64,000 nucleotides of DNA from Aspergillus flavus (taxonomy: Eukaryota; Ascomycota; Eurotiomycetes; Eurotiales; Aspergillaceae). Numbering within the stretch: the stretch's first letter is position 1; the number at the start of each line of letters is the position of its first letter. Below are positions 12,021 through 22,927 of this stretch, one piece after another. The notes beneath the pieces are model-generated. The model made no database searches and was not told the DNA's origin. It was given only the letters and a program-made list of their open reading frames with translations. The translations under genes and the position numbers were made by a program. The stretch lies in contig NC_092409.1 in the NCBI RefSeq assembly GCF_009017415.1, forward strand, positions 4,836,001 to 4,900,000, in the 5' to 3' direction.

Positions 12021-13296
12021 TTAGCTGTATCCTCTACGACGCTTGCCCTGGTTACGGACTCTGGGAACAACCACAGCCTTGTTGACCTTCCACTTGGGAC
12101 GAGTCTTATAACCGGATTTCGCCTAGATAGAAAACGTCAGTCTTACCAGAATCGAAGACGTATATTGATAGTATTAAAAGTAGAACACATACCGGAAGAC
12201 CCCAAGGACTCTTCGGATCAACGTTACCCTTGGACTTTCCTCGTCCACCACCATGGGGATGGTCCATGGCGTTCATGGCAAGACCACGGACAGTAGGACG
12301 AATGTTCAGCCAGCGCGATCGGCCAGCCTTTCCGAGCTGGCTGTACTGGTAGTTCGGGTTGCTGGCCACGCCGACGGTCGCGCAGCAATCCTTATGAATC
12401 AAGCGAACTTCACCACTTTGAAGACGAATGGTGATATGCTGCGCAACACGTTCCTGCTTCTGCTGCTCGCGCTGGGACAAGGGCTTCTTCTCGGCACCAT
12501 CTTCTTGAGCCTGCTCGTTCTGTGCAGCCTGAGTATTGCTGCCCTTCGCAATAACGGTTGCAAAAGTACCGGCGCTACGGCAGAGCTGGCCACCCTTGTT
12601 CGGCCGCAAGCCGACATTGAATATCAATGTACCAACGGGAATCATGTGTAATGGCAAGCAGTTTCCTCTCCAAGCAGTCCTTGCGGCGAGCACACCAGGA
12701 TCCACGACACCTCCCATACTTTTCCACAGGTCTTCAGGGATACCGGACATATAACTCTGAACAACATCACCAGCTCTCATTCCTTCCGCGGCCAGAATGT
12801 AGCTCAGGCGCTGGGTTTCTTGACTGCGGACCAACGCGATGTGAGCGCTTCGGCCAGGGTCATGTTCGATTCGTTCCACCAAATGAGGACCAGGAGCGGT
12901 TCGTGCAAAATCGACGATTCGAATACGGCGTTTGTGGCCACCACCACGATGGCGGATGGTTACTCGGCCAGTGTTGTTACGACCACCCTTACTTTGTCCT
13001 CGCTTGGGAAACGTCAACTTCTGTACTGGCCGTCCTTTCCAAAGGTGGTCGTTGATCGGCCTCCGCAAATGCCGAATACCGGGAGTCCGGGGCTTATAAG
13101 ATCGAATGAGAACGCCTGCATCATCTCGCGTAGGAGGGGGAGCAAAAGCAATGCTTGGGTCGAAAGTTGACGTCGAAGACTCCGTCGGGGGAGTCTCTTT
13201 TTCGTGCACGACACTTGAGTAGGACCTAGAAGACACCGAAGGCAGGCATCTGAACGGAAGGCGAAGGCCCGTCAAGGCCAATCGAGGTTGAAGCAT
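12021..13296 (-). CDS. rml2: Mitochondrial large-subunit ribosomal protein L2 (uL2m)
   Basis: Two exons (13296-12193 and 12122-12021) encode 401 residues. The N-terminus MLQPRLALTGLRLPFRCLPS is Arg-rich and unacidic, as expected for mitochondrial import. The core has the L2 signatures GRVTIRHRGGGHKRRIR and the C-terminal GLAMNAMDHPHGGGRGKSKG. The conserved His-containing MDHPHGGG loop lies at the peptidyl-transferase centre in L2 proteins. The second exon adds AKSGYKTRPKWKVNKAVVV, completing the family C-terminus, which confirms the intron of 70 nt. An insert rich in Glu, Gln and Lys (KPLSQREQQKQERV) interrupts the middle, a common fungal mitochondrial feature. It sits head-to-head with cyclin B across a 1.6-kb region. 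Confidence 0.95.
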
Positions 13297-14899
13297 GATG
13301 AGATAGGGGGGTATTAAGAGAGAAAATTAAACGGAGCCTCCAAGAATTGATTCGGCGGAGGGTGTTCCAAGTTAGGACCGCAAGCCTTCGCAACAGTGTA
13401 TGCAAATGTGCCAACGGATTACTGCTTACACATGCCTGCCTGGACAAAAATGTAAAGATCAAAACACCGGTAACAAATTGACTTGACACCACCCAAAGCC
13501 CAGTCGGAGCGCTGTCAATGGCCGGTGATGAGACGTCGTCGGCCGACTCTTGCGTTGCGGAGCAAAATTGTCTTTCGGGCTTGGGTTGCTGTTGTGGCTC
13601 ATGCTCCTTCACGTGATTGGATATGCACCGCCACCGTACTGTCAACTGTGGCTGAAAGAGGAGCTAGTCACGGGATGCCGCGACACGGTAACACGTCGGG
13701 CGAGATAACACAAAAGCGAAGAAAAGGGCGTAGTTGCCGGGCAACGGCGCATTGTTTAGGGCGTCGTGGCCGCGCCGCCTCACGTTTTGCTCGCGATGGC
13801 GTCTTCTTGCCTGGGCGAGTTCAGGCATCGACCATGGATGACGATCTACTCCCTCCACCACAGCCAGTTATTCTTTCCGACCGTGACGGTATTGTTACCA
13901 CCTATTTTAGGTGTGATACATGGTCAATTGTTGTACAAGTCATCATCTGAATACATACACATACGATGCTATAAGTTCTTTGGAACAGAACTTGCATGAC
14001 CTCAGTAGTCGTCTCGCAGTAGTTCATATTACGCTTGCATCCCCCTTTCTGCATCTTTCCCTTCGAACTTACTCTTTCTCCCCTCCTCCTCCTTTCTAAG
14101 AAAGCACTCTTCCCTTTCCCTTTCTTCCCGTGTCTCTCCACTTTCTTCGTCGCGTACATAAACTTTTCATAATACTTTTTTTGGAGGACAGCAAATCGAC
14201 CGTTTTGCTGACATCTGCAGATAACCACCATTTAATTACGATACGCTGTACAGAGTATCGGCTTTTGGTTTGATAATCCACCATTCCACGCGACTCGACT
14301 GGCTTGGTGGTGCTGTGGGGCATCTTTTCTCTGATTTCCACGCTAAGAGTAGGGCCAAACATCCTCTTTGCCCTGTCAAGTTTACCACCTCTTTCTCTGC
14401 CAACCACCCCATCAAACACCTCGACGGGGATCCTGACTTTTAAGGGAGGAAAATCACCTCACATAAACTCGCATTCCTCGCGTCACTGACCATAACTATC
14501 TCTGTTTTATGGTCTATATCTTCTACTGTACAGATCTTAACCTGGAGGAGCGCGCCGTTGCAATTAACGTGATCCGGATCACTTGTCAACAGCATCAACA
14601 AAAGTCATATATGTCCCTATTTTAAGACTTCCTCACGCCAAATTCTGCTCAAATACCCCCCAATCCTACTCCTGACACCTTGCATTATCACCCGTTGCTA
14701 AGGTTAGTCAAGTATTCACGCGTTGTACGCACTGAGTGGTTCCCCCAGGCCGTTGGTATTTTAAGCTCCACTCACCAAGGGTAACTACTTCATTGGAATG
14801 CTGACGAGACGACAAGGACAGGAACCGCAGTAACCATAATCAACCCTTTTATACTTTCTTCACCTTTGGACATCCCTTTCGCCTTTCTTTTCCCTCACA
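13297..14899. promoter_or_regulatory. Long bidirectional promoter between rml2 and cyclin B
   Basis: The 1.6-kb divergent region has no supported gene; the 155-codon frame near 13483-13950 is Arg/Ser-rich with no family character. Strong pyrimidine tracts (about 14040-14100 and 14860-14895) mark the cyclin B leader. A 13-nt inverted repeat GTTGCCGGGCAAC at 13733-13745 matches the RFX X-box pattern. The length suggests complex control of the cell-cycle gene. Confidence 0.5.
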
Positions 14900-16604
14900 A
14901 TGCCTACGGTAAGCTTTTCACAACTCCTATGACGCATTGACTCTTACCAGACCCTCACCTCCCACCGACCATTGCTTGCTTCTGTCCATTACAAGGTCTT
15001 CTAACATCCACCACAGCAGGCTCGCAGCCTCCGTACACGGAGCACCATGAACGAGAATGACGAGAATAGACCTTCGACGCGTCTGACACGGGCGAAGGCT
15101 GCCGCTCTTTCCGCAGGTGACGTCTCCACTGCCGCCACTAAGAAACCTCTTGAGTCCAAGAAAGCCGCTACCTCGACCGCGACCGCTGGTACCACAAGGA
15201 GGCGCGCTGCTTTGGGTGATGTCAGCAATGTCACCAAGGGTGAGAACGGCGCCGCGAAGGAGGGAAAGAAGCCAGCCGGGGCCAAGGTCGGCTTGACTTC
15301 GAAAGCCACAATGCAAGCTGGCGGTGTTGCGAAGCTCACCCGCACCAACTCGTCGCGTACTACTGCCCTGACAAACAAGACCACCAACACGAAGAAGCCT
15401 ACGGAGGACAAGGAGAAACGTTCGGGACCCGGATCTATCAAGGATAGTGCACAGAAGCGCCAAAAAACCACGAAAGACAACGCGTTGGTCGAGGAGCCAC
15501 CCCGCAAGAAGGTGGAAGTGGAAAAGAAGCTTACCGAGAAGAAGCTTGTCGCTGAAGAGGCTCCCGCCAAGGAAAATGTCGAAGCCCCTGTCGAGCCAAA
15601 GACCCTGCAGAAGCCTTCTCAAGATCTCGTGGAGGATTTGGATACCGAGGATTTGGACGACCCCTTGATGGTGGCAGAATATGTGGTGGAGATTTTCGAA
15701 TACATGAAGGACCTTGAACTGGAGACACTACCTAACCCCCATTACATTGACCATCAACCTGATCTGGAGTGGAAGATGCGTGGTATCCTGGTTGACTGGC
15801 TCATCGAGGTTCACACTCGTTTCCGCCTGTTGCCTGAAACCCTTTTCCTCGCTGTCAACATCATCGACCGTTTCCTGTCGGCCGAGGTGGTGGCTCTGGA
15901 TCGTCTGCAGCTTGTTGGAGTTGCTGCTATGTTCATCGCGTCTAAATACGAGGAGGTCCTCTCGCCGCATGTGGCCAATTTCAGTCACGTCGCCGACGAG
16001 ACTTTCACCGACAAGGAGATTTTGGACGCTGAGCGCCACATCCTGGCGACTCTCGAGTACAACATGAGCTATCCCAATCCGATGAACTTCCTGCGTCGTA
16101 TTTCCAAGGCGGACAACTATGATATCCAAACGCGTACCCTTGGAAAGTACCTTATGGAAATCAGTCTGCTAGATCACCGGTTCATGGCTTACCGTCAAAG
16201 TCACGTGTCAGCTGCCGCTATGTATCTGGCACGTCTCATTCTGGAGCGTGGGCCTTGGGTATGTTGTTGTGGTTATTACTTCGTGGGGATACTGGGAATT
16301 GCTAACGGGATGTAGGATGCAACCCTGGCTTATTACGCCGGATATGATGAAGAGCAGATCGACCCTGTCTTCCGTCTAATGATCGACTACCTTCACCGCC
16401 CGGTCTGCCACGAGGCGTTCTTCAAGAAATATGCCAGCAAGAAGTTCCTCAAAGGTAAGCACATCTCTTGTCTCTACGGGTTCGCAGCTCCTGACATGTT
16501 CCATAGCGTCCATCTTGACCCGCCAATGGGCCAAGAAGTATCACCACCTGTACATCGACAGCTCCCTCTCAGAACCGTACAACTATATCAAGGATCACGA
16601 ATAA
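14900..16604 (+). CDS. nimE: G2/mitotic B-type cyclin
   Basis: Four coding exons (14900-14908, 15017-16258, 16316-16454, 16507-16604) give 495 residues. The first coding exon is only nine bases (Met-Pro-Thr). The start of exon 2 (ARSLRTRS then NENDEN) matches Aspergillus cyclin B. A destruction box RAALGDVSN lies at about 66-74, so APC/C-dependent breakdown is expected. A Lys/Ala-rich linker follows. The cyclin box begins near 257 (MRGILVDWLIEVHTRFRLLP, with ASKYEEV further on), and the C-terminal cyclin fold ends YIKDHE. The protein activates Cdk1 (NimX) for entry into mitosis. An alternative acceptor three bases downstream (CAGCAG) would remove only one Gln. The symbol follows A. nidulans usage. 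Confidence 0.95.
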
Positions 16605-17502
16605 ATCAGAAGGGGGAATTTGCGGCACCCATGATGAGCCAAGATCTCGCTACTTGGCGGGATGGGTGTAAGGGGAGGAGTTGGTTGATTCCATATATGG
16701 CATTTCTTCGGTTGTGATGGTATAGGACACCTCTTGCATATGTTTACGACGGCATTTTTCTGTTTCAGCTGCGGATGTTTGCATTATTCACTTGTACTGG
16801 GGCGTCGGGCGCTCTTTTCAAGCTCTTTCTTCATTTCCAACTTTGCTTTCTTCGATTTGGCAGTGTCTCTGGGTTTCCTTCACACTTCGCTTCCTCTGAT
16901 ACCTTAACATTCTCCTTCTCCCCCTGTTTGTATTACAGGCGTCGGATGCCCAGGGTCGGCAATGTATTTGCAATTCTTTTTTGGTTCCACACTTGTCTTC
17001 TTCTGGCGGCACATTCGCTGCGTCGTCGCCTTCGGCGAACGGAGGTGACGATGTAAGTGCTGCTGCATTTCCAAGGCCACAGATTACGGGGTAAATCATG
17101 TCTCGCATGGAAGGGAAAAAACCGAAAGGAAGGAAGAAAACTGTTTTTGTTTTTTTGGAGTTATCTTTAGTTTGTCTCATGTTTTAGTGGCGATAAATGG
17201 GATAGAGGGGGGAGAGGAGGGTCATCGTAATGTGTGTTTAGGGAATTTAATTTACAATGGAGCTGCTGGTTTCTTCAGCTTTCAACGACGGTTACCAATC
17301 TGCTCTTGTTAGGATTAGTCGTGGATTTCGTAGGTATAGCGATCAACCTTGACGAACCGAGGTCCGGAGAGATGCTCTGCCACTGACACTTGCTTGCATC
17401 TCAACTCTTTCTTTCTCGCAACTCCAGCGTCTAAGTAGATACCTAAATCATTTTAGACCTCTGGCTGATCACGCAAACTACTTAGCACGCAAATACGCCA
17501 CC
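16605..17502. other. Cyclin B 3' flank and HIT-gene promoter
   Basis: About 900 bp between two plus-strand genes. It is T-rich with several short pyrimidine tracts and a run of T near 17140-17156. No open frame has family character or splice support. The first half is likely 3' untranslated sequence; the last 150 bp likely belong to the HIT-gene promoter. Confidence 0.4.
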
Positions 17503-18350
17503 ATGTCAACACCGTCATCATGTCCCTTCTGTAACATCGCAAGCACATATCCGCCCATGTCTCCCACAGCCTTCACTCCAGAAAACAACTGCCCCAATTC
17601 CCAAAATACAAAGAAACCATATACTGCACCAATCTCACTACCGGACTCATCCGACCCAAGCCAGCCAACCGCACATCTTATCCTGTCCACTAAACATGTA
17701 CTAGCATTCTTGGACATCATGCCTTTAACCCGGGGCCATGTACTAGTGATCCCGAGGGCGCATTACGAGAAACTTGGCGATGTAGATATCAAAGTCAGCC
17801 GCGAGGTACGTATTGATCCCATATCGTTCACTTCTATTCTTCCTGATCCCCGAGCAATACTTTTAAATATCCTAACAAAGAAAACTAACCACATCCAGCT
17901 CGGCCAATGGCTTCCCATCCTCTCGCGCGTCGTCATGCGGACCATCTTCCGTGAAGACGACAGCTCCGATTGGAACTGGAACGTGGTACAGAATAACGGT
18001 ACGGCTCATTCTTGGTTCCTACTCATATCACTTACGTATCAAGAATTCAAGATCTGATGTATTGATGTATGTACACTACAGGAATCAGGGCCGCGCAACA
18101 GGTCCCTCATGCCCATTTTCATATCATTCCAAGGCCGTCCTCTAATCCGGCGGCTAATGCTGCCAGGGCCAGCTTTGTGATGTTTGGGCGTGGGCAACGG
18201 GAGGAGTTGGATGATGATGAGGGGGAGGAGCTGGCCGGTTTGTTACGGGGGGAGTTGGCCAGCGAGGTTCTCAGGGTTAGGGAGATGGGGGTGGACTTGG
18301 AGTGTGAGGTTCATGGTGACGATAGTCGGAGAGTGAAGGGGAAGCTTTAA
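17503..18350 (+). CDS. HIT-domain nucleotide hydrolase/transferase
   Basis: Three exons (17503-17805, 17899-17998, 18082-18350) give 223 residues. Near the N-terminus SCPFCNIAS supplies a CxxC pair seen in zinc-binding HIT proteins. HVLAFLDIMPLTRGHVLVIP is the family's central strand region. The catalytic histidine triad is in QQVPHAHFHIIPR, generated exactly by the third splice. Proteins of this family hydrolyse nucleotide phosphoramidates or dinucleoside polyphosphates. The C-terminus is acidic (ELDDDEGEELAG). Its stop lies 61 bp from the stop of trm11 on the other strand, so the transcripts probably overlap at their 3' ends. The exact substrate class is not clear from sequence. Confidence 0.9.
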
Positions 18351-18411
18351 TGGTGTGGGTTTTGTTTATTTCTCTAGGTATATGCTGCTTTTCCTTTTTT
18401 TTCGTCTCATA

Positions 18412-20181
18412 TCAGCTTTGTTGTGGTGCAGGGCTTCCTTTTTCGGATTTTTTGTTGGGGTTTTTTGTAAAGTACTGAAGGCCTTCTCGTTAGTTATGAT
18501 CTTCATGATTCTATGGGGCATATGATAGAGTATATTGATGGCATACCTTTCTCCTGAACGCGTTCAGGTCATCGGCGCTGATTCCCTCCGAATCACCCTT
18601 CTGTCGTGCCTTGGAGATGTCTGAGACCTGCCCTTCTGGTAGTCTTCGGTAAGTGATCAATCGGCGGGACCCTAGATTAACAGTTAATAAGAGATACCGA
18701 TGATATCAGTTTTCCAATGGGAGATGCTCTACTAACATTGATTGAACGGCTGCACAGAAACGCTGACAACTTCCAAGTGTGGGTGCATGGGAATTAGCAA
18801 CTCCACATCCTCGTCGATGGAGGTGGGCATCCACATGCATAGGCGACCATCGGTGACGAGAGTTCTGGATGCGAAAGCGAGGATATCATTCTGCATTGCT
18901 TCGAAGCCGTAAGGTTTCTTGGGAGGAATGTAACCAGGTCGACTGGAGTTCTCATATCAGCTAATTTTGGACCAAAAGTGGGCATTCAAAGCAAGAACGT
19001 ACTAATGTGCTGGGACACCATCGATAATAACCTCTTCTCGACCACTACCATCTCGAGTTCCCAAAACCCTAAGGCCTTCACGAACACCATAGGGAGGGTC
19101 ACAGACAATACCATCCAAGAACTGGCGGTTCAACAGCGGTGTATTCGTCAAGTCCGAAGAGAACGCATCCATGAACTTGCTCTCGATGCCATATTGTTGA
19201 AAGTTGGTAAACAACCCCATAGGCTCCTTGTCATTCTTCTCCCTACCCTTGAAACTCCGGGGATCAATATCCGACCCACAGGTCAAGGCTCCAAAATGCG
19301 CCGCCGCAACACAGAAACTTCCTGTTCCTACGAAAGGATCATAGAACAATCTCCCAGGAGCTGCGTGAGCCATATTCGCCGTGACCAGACTCAGCTCAGC
19401 ATCCATAGACGTCGTACTGATATACCGACGCTTCTTCAAGTCGTATTTGGAGACGATATTGCGACTACTGTTAGCAATCCAGCGACCGAGATAGATCTTC
19501 CTAGGCTCCAGGGCCTCGCTATAGGCATGTGTATTACCTGGCGTTCTTGTGGCGACCTCAACGTCCGAAACGAAATCTTCCAGGACCCAGAAGTCCTCAT
19601 CTGGATTCTTCATTCGGATTGGGCCGTCAAATCCCACATACGAGAACGACTGAATGATAGCTCGCTTGGCCTCTATCTTGCGCTTCCCGCAGAATGAATC
19701 AATAGTGAAGCGAAAAGAGACATTCTTGAACTCATCCCAGCGGTGCTGTGTCCGCCTGCGGACGTCGGCGTGCACTTCCTCATAGTTGGTGCCTTGGCCC
19801 CAGAGTTCGAAGATGTCTTTGGCTAAGATACTGCGTGCGATCAGAGTGCGCGCATCTGCTTCGGTTGGTACTCTTATTACGCAGTATGGTGACTAATGCG
19901 CGTGTTAGTTCAATTTTATATAGCGTTGGGATAGTATATGGTCAGTGAGGTGGGGAGAAAATCTGCGGGACATTTTGTTGCCCCTCAGTGCTTGTATTTT
20001 GGCATTACGGCGTAAAAGATGTATCAAGGGTGAACAAGAATCATATAGTATAATTAGAGAAACATACAAACTGGTCATAATATAGTATTTCCAGATCAAT
20101 CCCGGCCAAAGCGGCCAGAGACTCGATTTCCGGTCGTCGAAAGGTTTCGTGGACCTGCGCGAAGCGGATCACATATTCCAT
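18412..20181 (-). CDS. trm11: tRNA (guanine10-N2)-methyltransferase catalytic subunit Trm11
   Basis: Five exons (20181-20068, 19892-19003, 18942-18737, 18671-18547, 18474-18412) give 465 residues. The N-terminus MEYVIRFAQVHETFRRPEIE is the THUMP-like region of Trm11. The Rossmann methyltransferase core has DPFVGTGSF (SAM binding) and the catalytic DPPYGVREG. With Trm112 the family methylates G10 in tRNA, in the cytoplasm. The last exon is short (20 residues, ending APQQS) and is supported by GT-AG sites and an open frame to TGA; its sequence is not conserved family matter, so it is the least certain part. Length is close to yeast Trm11 plus a short tail. It converges on the HIT gene. Confidence 0.92.
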
Positions 20182-20769
20182 AGTGACTGAAGGCCACCAC
20201 ACTGGGTCGGACCTGTTGAGTCTTAATTGACGGTTTTAGAATAGCTCTTGTTCCTAGGGTATTTCTTCGTGTGAGAAATATAACGTCGACTATTTGCTGG
20301 TGGGTTGAAGGCGTCAATGGCTGTGTGGTACGGGGTAAATGCGATGGATTTTTTTCTCTTTTCATTTTTCTGGCCGCTCAGATTTATGTTACTGATGTTG
20401 CAGGCCACGGGAACCCACAAGGACTCTTCATATTCTTCAACCTACATTTTAGGACTTCTTTATTACTCTAATTACTAATTACGGTGACGATTATTTTTCA
20501 CCGCCGACACGGACTTGGAAGGATATTCTTCGTAGTGTTCATGCTCAAGTCAATTAAACGCAGAAGCCGTAGCTACTCAATCTCTAAAAGAAAAGCATTC
20601 AAGAAAAGCGCAACAACATGTCTAAACGAACAAAAGAAAAGTCCATCCTTACGTACAAAACCCTCCAAACAAGAACCCACAGCAACAACTTCATCATCAT
20701 GAGAAGAACCGTACAGTACGCCGTCCCTCAATAGACAGGAACCAGAGATCCTATGACCGAACACCGTCG
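20182..20769. other. Intergenic region, no gene seen
   Basis: 588 bp between the start of trm11 and the end of the sirtuin gene, both on the minus strand. It should hold the trm11 promoter and the sirtuin 3' untranslated region. Nothing else stands out. Confidence 0.4.
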
Positions 20770-22527
20770 CTATGCGCCGACAACCTTAAACACATGTCGT
20801 GACTCGTATCCTTCAGCAAGAGTGATTTCGACCTTCTCATCGGGGGGAATCATCTCATGCTTGAAGTCCCATCCAGCCCGTCGACAGAGCTCAGATACTA
20901 CCACATCACAATCGCCTAAGAGATCAATATCAAAGCCTGTATGTGACACAGGCTAAGATGGGTGGTCAGCACTTGAACTGGGGTATGCAGATGGTTGACA
21001 CGCAGGGAATAACCTACAGTCCGGGAGATATAGATCTGAGGCACATGACGGGGCAGCACGCCCGGCACTTCTGCTACAGGGGCGACTTTCAACGAAGTAC
21101 CAATGACAATGACCAGATCTACTTTGTCACGGTCATGGCGAATCAGGCGCTGTCCGAACTCATCGGGAAGATCTTCGCCAAAGAAGGTGATGTCAGGCTG
21201 AAATAAATGTCAGTTAGCGGATAAATTGTAGATGGGAATGAAAGGCTTCAAATGCACGGACCTTCATCACCCCGGGGGTAGGGAGTTCGTAGTCTTCCTC
21301 TTCAGAGCTCTCGTCCCCATCGGATTTCCGGCTCTTGTGTGTGCCATTAGTGCTTCGTTTGCGCTTTTGCCCCTGTGGCCTCAAAGCGTCTTCCTCAATA
21401 TCCTTCTGGCAGGAAGTGCATTCAGGAACGTTCCCCTTCTTGATGTCCTCGAAGAGCGCATCGCCTGACACCTTATACTGGCACTTAACACACGTGGCCG
21501 TTGCAAACGAACCATGACACTGCACGATCTTCTCGGGAAGAATGCCTGCATTCGCCTCGATATTATCGATGTTCTGGGTGTAGTTGGTCAAGAGCTTTCC
21601 TTTATCCTGCAGGAGTCGAATGAACCCATGAGTCGGTGAGTATTTCTTCTCAGTAGGAAGAATATCCTTCGCAATCGAGTAGAAGATGCCCGGGTCCTCG
21701 CGGAAGATCTGAATGTCGAAGACTTCCTGCGGATCGCTTAAACCCAAATGCGCCAATTGCGAGTAGAGTCCAGTGTCCTTGGACCGAAAATCGGGAATAC
21801 CGAGACTCGTTGAGATCTGAGGATGCCGTTAGTGCATAGGTACATCACAAATGATTTAAAGCCGATACTCACACCAGCGCCCGTCAAAACAATGATATTC
21901 TTAGACTCCTGAAGTAACTTGACCGCATCATCGATCGTGTTATACTGTGGAAGCTTCTGACGGCGAGAGAACTCTTGCGATATCGCAATCGCCAGCAAAG
22001 GATGGTAAGCCTCGTCCGGCGCGCCCTCGAGGAAAGCCGGGGGCATGATCCCAAAAGCAGTGCATAGTTTCTTCGCCGTCACTTTGTCCTGAGCAATAGT
22101 TTCCTCAACGAACGCGGCCTTACCAACTTCATGTAAGCGCTTTCGGAATGCAATGGCCTCGTCCAATGTACAAGCATCAGGTACTACTAAAAGCAGAAAA
22201 GGTCAGCGAACGAAGATATGAAATTCAGACCATGGAGAGGCCCAGGCGCATTGCGCCAAGTATGAGACGCTTACCCCCTTCCCGAAGTTGGTCGTCACGA
22301 AGGACTTGGATAGCGTCTCCATAGAGAGATTGTGTTTCCCATTCGTCTCCAGATTCACCGCTATCTGAGTCCTCTTCCGACGGAGATATATTGCCTTGCG
22401 CAGAGACAGGATTCTCTGTCGCAACGGTCCCTTCCACTTCCGCGGAGGTCATATCGACGGCTTCCACTTCGACCACCGGATTCTTCAACGAAGAGCTCTC
22501 CCCGCCGGGCGCTGGTACGAGGTCCAT
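20770..22527 (-). CDS. Sir2/Hst1-type NAD-dependent protein deacetylase
   Basis: Five exons (22527-22275, 22186-21873, 21816-21262, 21197-21018, 20952-20770) give 494 residues. An acidic N-terminal region ([20 protein letters not shown]) is followed by the sirtuin core. It has [15 protein letters not shown] (NAD binding, formed by a splice), YTQNIDNIE, the catalytic His in CHGS, a zinc module with CVKC and CTSC, and [12 protein letters not shown]. The layout matches class I sirtuins such as yeast Sir2/Hst1 and Aspergillus SirA, which deacetylate histones in silencing. Directly after the second Cys pair is an insert with a basic stretch ([15 protein letters not shown]) then an acidic one ([12 protein letters not shown]); the basic part could be a nuclear localisation signal. 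I leave the symbol open because several paralogs exist. Confidence 0.93.
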
Positions 22528-22927
22528 CCTGTATGGGAGATAGGACACTTCCAGCAACCTCTATAACAACGCCTCACTCACATTGAATTTTTCGCCACGT
22601 GAATGTTCGATCTGCCGGGATAAATTTGGCTCTGCGAATCTCCGGGGAAAGCGGTCGGAGCGGATTTATCCGACACCGGCTCTGGGGCGATAAGTCGTTA
22701 GTATCAAGTGACAAAGGAGGATCGATTCATGGGCCAATAAGTATCGCATGGCATTACGAGCGATGTGCGCTTACGGCGGAGGAAAACAATGACGGTCCGC
22801 CAGTCATTCCACCACACCCCCCTTGCACCTTGCACTAAAGCCCCATTCTTAGTATATCGTAAACAGTAGTGACTTTTTTCTATAGGTTGGTATCATGACA
22901 GGATTCTCATAAGATCATGCAATTTTT
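22528..22927. promoter_or_regulatory. Sirtuin promoter with CGG-N6-CCG element
   Basis: 400 bp between the sirtuin start and the end of acl4. At 22661-22672 is CGGATTTATCCG, an inverted CGG pair with 6-bp spacing about 135 bp upstream of the sirtuin ATG, the layout bound by some Zn2Cys6 dimers. More CGG triplets lie around it (GCGGTCGGAG, ACACCGGC). No gene is supported. Confidence 0.45.

Noticed and set aside
13483..13950. 155-codon plus-strand frame between rml2 and cyclin B
   Set aside because: Arg/Ser-rich without domain, splice logic or conserved start; lies in a divergent promoter.
14927..15622. Long minus-strand frames (231 and 189 codons) opposite cyclin B
   Set aside because: They are shadows of the Lys/Ala-rich, codon-biased cyclin N-terminus and show no family pattern.
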